A stretch of 64,000 nt of DNA, from assembly GCA_964604675.1 (NCBI GenBank), contig CAZSAT010000012.1, positions 1 to 64,000 of the forward strand, read 5' to 3'. Below are positions 50,799-59,200 of the stretch, piece by piece; position 1 is the stretch's first letter; the number at the start of each line of letters is the position of its first letter. Under the pieces are notes generated by a model, which saw only the letters and a list, made by a program, of their open reading frames with translations, was not told the origin of the DNA and searched no databases. Both the position numbers and the translations under genes were made by a program. Source of the stretch: CAZSAT01 sp964604675 (GTDB taxonomy: Bacteria; Myxococcota_A; UBA796; CAJQPC01).

Positions 50799-51782
50799 AT
50801 GCTCTTCGCGCTTGTTCTGGCCCACGCCGCCGACCTCCAGTTCTCGTACACGCCCAACCCGGGGCCGAATGAGCAGCCAGCTCTGCTGCTCACGCCTTCG
50901 CGGGACGTACGGGAGCTGCACATGGCGTGCACGCTCGGGGGACAGCTCGACGAACGCACCCTGACCGATCTGCCAGCGGGCGTGCAACAACGTGTCGACC
51001 TGCTGCGCGATCCGGCCATCACCAGCGCGAGCTGCGGCCTGCGAACGGTCTTCCAGGATGGCTACGTCGAGCTGTTCGAGGCCGAGGTGGGGTGGAGCTT
51101 CGGCGGAGGCCTCTCGGTGGATCTGCTGCACGCGAGCGCGGACCTCGACGCCCACACCTTGACCTTCTCGGTGACCGCCCCCGTCGATCATGCCGAGGTG
51201 GTCGCCTACGGGGCCCACCGCGTCGAGCTCGGTCGGGCCCGAATCGGTCTGGCCGATGGTCCGGGCGCCGTGACGGTCCCCTGGGTGGGCGACCCCGCGG
51301 ACGTGGTCTTGCTCGACGTCAAGGTGGTGGATGGCGCGGGTGCCTGGGCGAGCTTCACCTACAGCCCCTGGTTCCTGGAGATCCCCCACGACGACGTGCT
51401 CTTCGCCACCAACATGGCAGACGTTCCGGCGGACGAGGCCTGGAAGCTCGAGCGCACGCTGCAGGAGCTGAACGAGGTGCTCGAGAAGTACGGCGACGTG
51501 GTCCCCGTGCAGCTCTACATCGGCGGATGCACCGACACCGTGGGGGACGCGGGGCACAACCAGGACCTCTCCAATCGGCGTGCCCGCGCCATCGCGACCT
51601 GGCTCCGCACCCACGGCTACGCGGGCCCGATCTACTACAACGGCTTCGGGGAGCGGTGGCTCGCCGTGCCGACCGGAGACGGCGTGGACGAGCAACGCAA
51701 CCGGCGCGCGGTCTACATGGTCGGTGCGAACCCGCCGCCGCCCTCCACGGGCGTGCCGACGGTGCGCTGGAGCGAGCTGTAG
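50799..51782 (+). CDS. Exported protein with OmpA-like C-terminal domain
   Basis: The 327-residue product has a short leader (MLFALVLAHAAD), an N-terminal beta-rich domain (about 15-200) and an OmpA-like peptidoglycan-binding domain. That domain has NQDLSNRRARAIATWL, the C-terminal signature segment of OmpA/MotB proteins, and GFGERWLAVPTGD. It would link the envelope to peptidoglycan. The N-terminal ATG at 50799 fits the GATAAC box. Confidence 0.82.
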   Translation: MLFALVLAHAADLQFSYTPNPGPNEQPALLLTPSRDVRELHMACTLGGQLDERTLTDLPAGVQQRVDLLRDPAITSASCGLRTVFQDGYVELFEAEVGWSFGGGLSVDLLHASADLDAHTLTFSVTAPVDHAEVVAYGAHRVELGRARIGLADGPGAVTVPWVGDPADVVLLDVKVVDGAGAWASFTYSPWFLEIPHDDVLFATNMADVPADEAWKLERTLQELNEVLEKYGDVVPVQLYIGGCTDTVGDAGHNQDLSNRRARAIATWLRTHGYAGPIYYNGFGERWLAVPTGDGVDEQRNRRAVYMVGANPPPPSTGVPTVRWSEL

Positions 51783-51792
51783 CCAACTCCGG

Positions 51793-54417
51793 CTACAGGA
51801 AGCCGAGCCCGATCTCCTTCTCTCCGAGCGCAGTTCCGACCGTGAGGAACACGGCGCCCTGGTTGTCGGAGACGTTGACGGTGGTGTCACTGTCGCTGAC
51901 CTCGAAGGTCATCGAGCGCGCGTTGGCCTGGTAGCCCAGGCTGACCAGGATGTTGGGCTGCACCATCGCATCCACCATGACCAGCACCCCCCGGTCCACG
52001 GGCCACGGGGACCAGGTGACCGCAGCTTCGGCATACGCGCTCAGGATGCCGCGGTGCAGCGACGCTCCGACGCCCGTCCGTCCGCCTTTCACGGGAAAGT
52101 TCAGCAGCTCCGGTGTGGTTCGCGTGTCGTCGGCGTAGCGGAACAGCACGGCGTTCGAGGTGTGGTACCAGGCGCCGCCATGGAGGTTCGCGAAGCCACC
52201 CACGCCATAGCGATAGCGTGCGCCGAGCTGCCAGTCCGTGCGCCGATCGTTGAAGTCGTCGCCACCGATCTCCACCGAATAGCCGAGCGCACGCGCGCGC
52301 AGATCGATGCCGACCGGCCCGTTCATGGGCCAGATGTCCGCGCTCGCGTAGCCACCAAACCCGCCGGACCCGAGTCCGGCCGTGAACGCCGCGTCGTTCG
52401 GGACATCCAGGCCATCGCCCCCAGCGCCCAGGTCGTAGTCCTGGGACATGAAGGTGAAGCCGAACCTTGCCGACAGCCACCGATCGTAGCCGAGCCCGGC
52501 GCCTGCGCCGCCTCCACCGCCGGTGTTGGCTACCGGGGCGCTACCGAAGGGACGGGCCGCCGGCGCGGGCGTCACTGGGGTTGTGGTGGGGGACCCCACC
52601 GCCGGGGTGGGTGCCGTGAGCGTGGGCGCTGCGGCGGGCGCGACGACCGGTGCGGCCGCGACCACGGGCTCGGGCTGCGCCTCGTCGAGGGTGAGCACCG
52701 GCATGGCCTGCCGCAAGGTGTCGAGCGCGGCGGCTTCGAAGCCTGTGCCCAGGGTGTACCAGGCGCTCAAGCCGACGCCGTCCGGGAGCTGCCACGTGGG
52801 TGCGGAGGCCTCCAGCTCACCGATGCGCGCGCGCAGCACCACCGGGCCGACCGCCGATCCGGCGCTGTAGGTGACGAGCGCCGCACCCTCGTCGCCCGTG
52901 TCCACCTCGGGAGGCAGGGTGCCGTCGCCGATCGGCACACCGAGCGAGACGACCTGGTCGGGCACCGGCAGCCCCAAGGCGTCGACGGCGACCACGCGAA
53001 CGGGGAGCTCTCCGCCAGAGGTGACGAAGGCGCCGGTGCCCCAGATGCGCAGCTTCGCGGCGGGCAGGCCGGTGGCCGCGACCACCGGGTGGGCCTCGAC
53101 GCTGATGGTGTCGGCCTTGACGTAGAACTTCTGGCTGTAGGTGCCGTCCTGGTTGTCGCGCAGCGAGCCGCTCTTCGACGCGCCCTGGGCTCGGACGACG
53201 ACCTTCCGACCCGGAAGGGCCGTGCCTTCGGCGTCTTTGAGCCGAGCGGTGACCGCCACGCTCCGCGTGCCCTCCTCGAGGCTGTCGGGATCCGAAGAGA
53301 GCGACATCCGCGGCATCCCGGGAGCGCCGCTCGCGGGCAGGCTCACCTCGGCTCCATCGAGGCTGGCCTTCACGAAGAAGCTGCCCTCGGGCACCTGCAC
53401 GTCGATCGCGTACCAACCGCCTCCGAGCTCCGTCGCCGTCGGGTTGCCAGGCGCCTTCACCGTGGGGGCCGCACCGGTGCGCGCGCTCCCGTCGGCGTTC
53501 GACGCGGCGAGCAGGAAGCGGAAGGTGCTGCCGACCGGCAGGCTGAGGCTCGTCGGAAGCGGCGCGAACGCGAGCTGAGCGCTTGCACCGGTCTCCACGG
53601 GCACCGTGGTGGTGGTCGCCGTGCCGGCCGCGTCTGCGCTGACGAGCGTGGCTGAGTGCAGGGCAGGGGACACGTCCATGTCGAAGGCAGCGGTGCCTGC
53701 TGGGGAGGCCTTGACCGGACCGTGCTCTCGGCCGTCGACCTTCAGCACGTTCTGGCTCCCTGCGGGGGCCTGCACGGTCTGGCTCGTGCGCACGAGCACG
53801 GGGACGGTGATCGAGGCGACGACCAGCTGCGGCGCGGTCAGGTCGGTGACGGTCAGGAGCGCTGCCACCGGCTCCTCGAGGTCGTCCGGTGCGGTGTACC
53901 GGGCCACCCAGCCTCCGTCGCCGGAGGGCACGGCGTCGGTGACCGACCCCACGCTCGCGGCCAGCCGGAGTCGCCGCGCTGCCGGTGGGAGGTGCTCGGC
54001 GCCATCGGGCAGGATCTTCACGCGCACGCCGTCGCCACCGACCGGATGTTCGGGCGGATCGAGGGCGATGGCGAAGGTGCCGGACGCTGCGGGAACCACG
54101 GGCACCTCGGCCGGTTCGTCGGCGCGGACCGTGCCGCGAACGCTGAGCGTGAGGCCCACGCTGCCTGCCTCGCGCACCGCTTCCGGGGTGAAGCCGAGTG
54201 TCCACGTGCCGTCGGCGTCGCGCACGGGCAGGGTGGTGACCTTGCCGCTCTCGGTCTTCACCTTCAAGCGGTCGGTGGGGCCAGCGCCCTCCACGAACAC
54301 CTGGAGCAGAGCCTCGGATTGCCCATCGGCAACCACGGGGCCCTGCACGAGCAGGGACACGGGGCCAGCGAAGGCCGTCCCCAAGAGGGCGGACATCAAC
54401 ACAAGAAGCAGCGGCAT
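51793..54417 (-). CDS. Large exported protein: Ig-like repeats, Pro/Ala linker, C-terminal beta-barrel
   Basis: The 874-residue product has a signal (MPLLLVLMSALLGTAFAG). Several Ig-like/filamin-type repeats follow (about 20-590; DADGTWTLGFTPEA, NQDGTYSQKFYVKAD, VTYSAGSAVGPVVLRA). A Pro/Ala/Thr/Val-rich linker (about 600-645) leads to a C-terminal stretch of amphipathic strands (about 655-874) such as YDRWLSARFGFTFMSQDYDLG, quoted in part. An outer-membrane barrel with a surface-exposed or periplasmic Ig stalk is likely. No enzymatic motif. It converges on the OmpA-type gene. Confidence 0.8.
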   Translation of the reverse strand: MPLLLVLMSALLGTAFAGPVSLLVQGPVVADGQSEALLQVFVEGAGPTDRLKVKTESGKVTTLPVRDADGTWTLGFTPEAVREAGSVGLTLSVRGTVRADEPAEVPVVPAASGTFAIALDPPEHPVGGDGVRVKILPDGAEHLPPAARRLRLAASVGSVTDAVPSGDGGWVARYTAPDDLEEPVAALLTVTDLTAPQLVVASITVPVLVRTSQTVQAPAGSQNVLKVDGREHGPVKASPAGTAAFDMDVSPALHSATLVSADAAGTATTTTVPVETGASAQLAFAPLPTSLSLPVGSTFRFLLAASNADGSARTGAAPTVKAPGNPTATELGGGWYAIDVQVPEGSFFVKASLDGAEVSLPASGAPGMPRMSLSSDPDSLEEGTRSVAVTARLKDAEGTALPGRKVVVRAQGASKSGSLRDNQDGTYSQKFYVKADTISVEAHPVVAATGLPAAKLRIWGTGAFVTSGGELPVRVVAVDALGLPVPDQVVSLGVPIGDGTLPPEVDTGDEGAALVTYSAGSAVGPVVLRARIGELEASAPTWQLPDGVGLSAWYTLGTGFEAAALDTLRQAMPVLTLDEAQPEPVVAAAPVVAPAAAPTLTAPTPAVGSPTTTPVTPAPAARPFGSAPVANTGGGGGAGAGLGYDRWLSARFGFTFMSQDYDLGAGGDGLDVPNDAAFTAGLGSGGFGGYASADIWPMNGPVGIDLRARALGYSVEIGGDDFNDRRTDWQLGARYRYGVGGFANLHGGAWYHTSNAVLFRYADDTRTTPELLNFPVKGGRTGVGASLHRGILSAYAEAAVTWSPWPVDRGVLVMVDAMVQPNILVSLGYQANARSMTFEVSDSDTTVNVSDNQGAVFLTVGTALGEKEIGLGFL

Positions 54418-54473
54418 GTGCTCAGCCTATCGGGGGCGGCACGCTCGGCGGCGGTCCGCCTGTAGGACGCTCG

Positions 54474-55214
54474 TCAATCCTCGAGCTCGACGTCCGCCCC
54501 GTCGGAGGAGAAGTCCACTCCTGGGAGCACGGCTTCGATGTCTTCGTCCATCGGAACGCGCGACCCGGAGGACACGACCTCCAGACCCGGCGCCAGGAGC
54601 GTGATGCTGGGCAGACCGGGCCAGCGGCTGTAGACCTCGCCGTCGGCATCGGACAGCACGGGGAAGGTGAGCCCGGAGCCATCCGCCATCTCGATCAGGT
54701 CGTCCTGGTCGGGCGGGTTCTGCTGGGCGTCCTGGTACCAGGTGTTGAGCACCATCAGGCCCTCTTCACCGTAGCTGTCGTAGACGTTCGCGAGGTCACC
54801 GACCTCGCTGGTGCAGGTGCCTCACCAGAAGGCCCCCACCGTGATGAGGACCGCGTACTCACAGAAGTCGTAGAGCTTGACCTGCTGGCCGAACTGATCG
54901 ACGAGCGAGAAGTCCTGCACGATGTCGCCGACGCTCGTTCCGGTGGCCTCGGGGTCGGGGTCGCAGCGCTGGATCGACCATCCACCGTCGTAGGGGAAGT
55001 TCTGGTCGTCGAGCGGATCGGTGCCGGCGCCGTACTCGGTCCCATCGTCGACGCCGTCCCCGTCGGTGTCAGCGGAGTCGGGATCGGTGCCGAGCTCCGC
55101 TTCCTCGGTCGCGACGAGTCCGTCGCCGTCGTCGTCGAACGCCATCTCGACCACCGCTGGATCGCAAGCGGTCAGAACCGTCAAGGCTCCGAGGCCAAAC
55201 AGAGCGCGCATCAT
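54474..55214 (-). CDS. Thioredoxin-fold lipoprotein, probable selenoprotein (in-frame TGA as Sec131)
   Basis: The 246-residue product requires reading TGA at 54822-54824 as selenocysteine. It has a lipoprotein leader (MMRALFGLGALTVLTACDP) and a calcium-type TSP3 region (DDDGDGLVATEE, DTDGDGVDDG). An AhpC/TSA-TlpA thioredoxin domain follows: DIVQDFSLVDQFGQQVKL, then ITVGAFW, the TGA codon, and GTC. That gives a UxxC redox motif. Coding continues unbroken with DLANVYDSYGEEGLMVLNTW and a cis-Pro loop GLPSITLL. A SECIS-like hairpin lies 13 bases after the TGA. GGGAGG precedes the ATG. The alternative is a single nonsense mutation of TGC; conservation on both sides and the hairpin argue against it. 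A paralog-like WCPYC protein is at 46516. Confidence 0.82.
54790..54808 (-). promoter_or_regulatory. Bacterial SECIS-like hairpin downstream of the in-frame TGA
   Basis: On the minus strand GCGAGGTC-GGT-GACCTCGC forms a perfect 8-bp stem with a GGU loop. It begins 13 bases after the TGA, putting the first loop base 22 bases after it. Known bacterial SECIS elements have a short apical loop with G near its start, about 16-37 bases after the UGA. The match is good; binding by SelB is inferred. Confidence 0.7.
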
Positions 55215-55274
55215 CGTGCCTCCCGGGCCTGGCTATCGTACTCTCTCGGTGGCCGCTGTGAAAGGGATTCACGC

Positions 55275-56228
55275 ATGAAAGCTCGCGCCATTCGCCTCCG
55301 CATGCGCGCTGGCGCGGCCGTCATCGACCCCGGATGGTACGGACTCGCGCTCGGGTTCGGGGCCACGCCCGCCGCGTGGCCGCGGCTCCACGGTGTGGAA
55401 CGGCGTCGGAACCTGTCCTATGGCCCCTTGCCGGAACACCGTGCGGACGTGTACCGCCCTCGTGGCGCCGCAGGTCCGTTGCCGGTGTGTGTGTACGTGC
55501 ATGGCGGCGGCTTCCGCATCCTCAGCAAGGACACCCACTGGCTCTTTGGCCTGATGTTCGCCCGCCGCGGGTACCTCGTGGTCAACCTGAACTACCGGCT
55601 GGCGCCGGCCCATCCCTACCCTGCGGCGGTGGAGGACGTGGCGCGCGGCGTGCGGTGGGCTGTCGAGCAGGCCAGCGCGTGGGGAGGCGACCCGACGCGC
55701 GTCGTGCTCGCTGGCGAATCCGCGGGTGCGAACCTCGTCACGGCGGTCGCGGTCGGCGCCGCCTACGACCGCCCGGAGCCGTGGGCCCAGGAGCTGGCAG
55801 GGCTGGACCTGAAGGCTGTGTTGCCCTTCTGCGGCTTGCACCAGGTGAGCGATACCGAGCGCTTCGACCGTGCGATCCCCTGGTATGCCCGCGACCGGAT
55901 CGTGGAGTGCGAGGACGTGTACCTGCAGCCGGACTCCGCGCTCGGCCCTGGCGGGGTGGAGCTCGCCAGCCCCTTGTTGGTGCTGGAACGGCGCGAGCTG
56001 CCGGCTCGACCGCTCCCTGCATTCTTCCTCCCGGTGGGCACCGGCGATCCCCTCGAGGCGGACAACGAGCGGCTGGCGAAGGCTCTGCGTGCGCTGGGGG
56101 TCGACGTGGAGGAGCGCACCTACGACGGGGAGATCCACGCCTTCCAGGCGCTCCTCTGGCGCTCCGCAGCGCGCGCCTGCTGGCGCCACGCCTTCGCCTT
56201 CCTGGAGCGCCACGTGCCGGCTCCTTGA
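55275..56228 (+). CDS. Alpha/beta hydrolase, hormone-sensitive-lipase family
   Basis: The 317-residue esterase-like protein has the HSL oxyanion motif VHGGGFRIL, nucleophile GESAGANL, the acid in GTGDPLEADN and the His in DGEIHAFQ. No signal peptide is evident. It lies 50 bases upstream of the NRPS-like gene on the same strand and may trim or release its product, though this is inferred from position only. Confidence 0.88.
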   Translation: MKARAIRLRMRAGAAVIDPGWYGLALGFGATPAAWPRLHGVERRRNLSYGPLPEHRADVYRPRGAAGPLPVCVYVHGGGFRILSKDTHWLFGLMFARRGYLVVNLNYRLAPAHPYPAAVEDVARGVRWAVEQASAWGGDPTRVVLAGESAGANLVTAVAVGAAYDRPEPWAQELAGLDLKAVLPFCGLHQVSDTERFDRAIPWYARDRIVECEDVYLQPDSALGPGGVELASPLLVLERRELPARPLPAFFLPVGTGDPLEADNERLAKALRALGVDVEERTYDGEIHAFQALLWRSAARACWRHAFAFLERHVPAP

Positions 56229-56278
56229 GGCGGAGGGCCGCCCCGTGTTTGGATCGGGGGGCGCGACGCGGAGGCACG

Positions 56279-59200
56279 TTGACGACAGGAGGGGCTCGGG
56301 AGGAGCCGGCGGGAGGCGTCCGCCTGCACGTGCACGCCCTGGCTGTGCTCGCGCGGATGGGCGACAAGCCCCTGGTGGACGAGGTTCCGGCCGCGACGCT
56401 CGCTCGTGACGCGCTGGCCCTTGCTCGCTGGTTGCAAGAGCGCGGCGAGGGGGTGGTGGCCTTCAGGTTGACCCGCGACCCACGCCTCGTGGTCGCGCTG
56501 CTCGGGGCGATGTGTTCGGGACGCACCTTCCTCGCCCTCGATCCAGAGCTCCCGGACGCTCGGCAGCGGCAGTTGCTGGACGATGCCTGCGCCTCGCTGT
56601 TGATCTGCGACGGCGCAGGCCCGGGTGGGCCGACCGAGATCGCTTCGTGGCCCGAGCTCGAGCCCGGCACGCCCACCACGCAGGCCGCCGACGTGGACGT
56701 GGCGGTGCTGATGTACACCTCCGGCACCACCGGGCGGCCCAAGGGGGTGCAGTTGACCCACGAGGGGCTGCTCGCCGCCGTGCAGGGGCTCTGCGAAGCC
56801 TGGGAGCTGGACGCCCACGCCAGGCTCCCGGCCCTCTCCAGCGTCGCCTTCGACATGGCCTTGCTCGAGCTGCTCGTGCCGCTCGTGGTGGGGGCGCACC
56901 TGTGCCTCTGCAGCCGTGAGACCGCCCGCGACGGGCGTGCGCTGGCTCGGGTCCTGCGAGACCGCACCCACCTGGTCGCCACGCCGACCACCCTCCGGGC
57001 GCTCGTGCGGTCGGGTTGGCAGCCACCGGGCCCCGTGAAGGTGTTGTCGGGCGGAGAGGCCCTCGAGCGTGAGCTCGTGGATGCGCTCCAAGCGAGAGGC
57101 TGTGTGGTGTTCAACGGGTATGGGCCCGCGGAAGCCACGATCTGTGCGCTGGTGGACCGCGTGGAGCAGGGCCCGGTGACCATCGGGCGGCCGCTGCCGG
57201 GCGTCACCGCGCAGGTGATCGACGGTCAGCTCGCGCTGGGCGGGCCGGCGCTCGCCCGGGGCTACCAGGGGGACACGCTGCTGACCGCCAGCCGCTTCGT
57301 CCGTGTGGACGGGTGCCGGGTGTACCTCACGGGTGACCGCGTGGAACAGCGCGACGACGGGCGCTTCACCTTCCTGGGTCGCGTGGACGATCAGGTGAAG
57401 ATCCGCGGCAACCGGATCGAGCCGGCGGAGGTGGAGGCGGCGCTTCGGGCGGTGCACGGGATCCGCGAAGGCGCCGTGGTCGTGGACCGCGGGGTCGCCA
57501 CGCGGCTCGTCGCGTTCTATGCCGGCGACGTCGCGCCCGACGTGGTGCGGAGCGCCCTGCGGGCAGTGCTCCCCGCGCCGGCCGTTCCGGCCCTCGTGTT
57601 GAAGCGTCTGGAGTTGCCGGTCTCCGCCAACGGCAAGATCGACCGGCAGGCGCTCGTCGTGCCGCGGCGCCCGGCGGCCTTGGGCTCCCCGGAGCCGGCT
57701 GCGACCGAGGACGAGGAGCGCCTGGTGGCCCGAGCGACGGCCTTGCTCGGTGCACCGGTCGGGGTGCTCGACGACCTCTTCGCCCTGGGGCTCGACAGCC
57801 TGCAGGTCGTCGAGCTCTGTGAGGACGAAGCCTTCGCACCTCGGGACGTGTACAGGTCGGGCCAGCTGAGGGCCCTGGCACGGATCGAGCGAGCCGTGGT
57901 GTCGGCGGGAGCCGTCGACGGCGCACCGGCCACGCCTCCCCAGAGCGCGCTGGTGCTGCTCCACGCCCTCGATGCCGAACACGGCGCGTTGCGGGTGGCC
58001 GCCACCCTCACCGTCAGCCACCGGTCGACCCACGAGGTGGTCACGGCCATGGGCACCGTGCTGGGCCGCCACGCCAGCCTGCGGACGGTGGTGCGCCAAG
58101 GTCGGCAGGTCGTGCTCCCGGACGGGCCCGTGCTGCACGGCTGGCCCGCGGACGTGGACGCGCTGGCGCGGACGCTGCATCCAGTGGATGGGCCGGTGGC
58201 CGCCTGGGCGGTTCGAACGATCGATGGCGTCGTCGAGGTCCTGCTGGTCGTCCACCACGTGGCGGTCGACTGGCGCTCCCTGGGGGTGGTCGCGGTCGAG
58301 CTGGACGCAGCGCTCCGCGGTCGTGAGCTCCCCCCGCCGCTCCACCTCGCCGCCTTTGCAGCGCGCCAGCCGCGTGGCGAGGTCGAGGTGCAAGCCCTCG
58401 CCAGGACGCTGGACGAGGCGCCGGTGCTCGGCCTCCCGGCTGGCCGCGGCACGGGCGTTGGCCAGCTCGTGGTCGCCGTCGACAGGCCGGAGGGGCCCGG
58501 CACCGAGCTCGCTCGCTGGCTCGCCCGGACCGCCGCTGCGCTCTTCTCCGAGACCGGCCAGCTCGATCAGGTCCTCGGCACCCTCGCCGACCTGCGCCGT
58601 TCCGGGGAGGACCACCTGGTCGGATTCTGCGCGAACCCGATCCCGGTCCGTGTGCGGCTGGATGCGGCGGGCACTCTTGGGGACGTCGGGCGGGTCGTCG
58701 CGCTGGCTCTCCGGGAGGCCATGGCCTGGCAGGACGTGCCCTTCGCCACCCTCCAACGTGCGCGCGCGACGCCCGGGCCGCTGCGTGTGTGTGTCGCCGT
58801 CCAGGATCGGCCGCCGTCCGGTGAGGTCACCTTGACCGAGTGGCCGTCGGAGTCCGTGGCCTATGACCTGCTGATCGAGGTGCTCCGGGGGGCCGGGGGC
58901 CGTCGCTTGAAGCTGAGCTGGCGCCGTCCGGCGCTCGACGATGCTGCCGCGGAGCGGCTGGTGGCGGCCATCTCACGGGCGCCGGACGTGGCCGAGCACC
59001 TGGGCGACCGTGCGCCGTGGCTGCCCGTGACCGAGGCGCGCCTGCTGGAGCTCGGGTCGGTCCGCGATGCGGCGGTGGCACGCCGCACCCGTGCCGATGG
59101 TCAGGTCGTCACGGTGGGCTGGTACGTGCCCGTGCCGCACGCCCCGCGCGTGCCGCCAGCCGCGGGCGAGCTCGACCACCTGATCCCGGTCGCGCGCTTG

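Noticed and set aside
54474..54821. Reading the region as two separate genes or a simple pseudogene split by the TGA
   Set aside because: The thioredoxin domain is continuous across the TGA, the codon sits at the redox Cys, the rest is undamaged, and a SECIS-like hairpin follows. The downstream piece alone would lack half the fold. A nonsense mutation remains the fallback.
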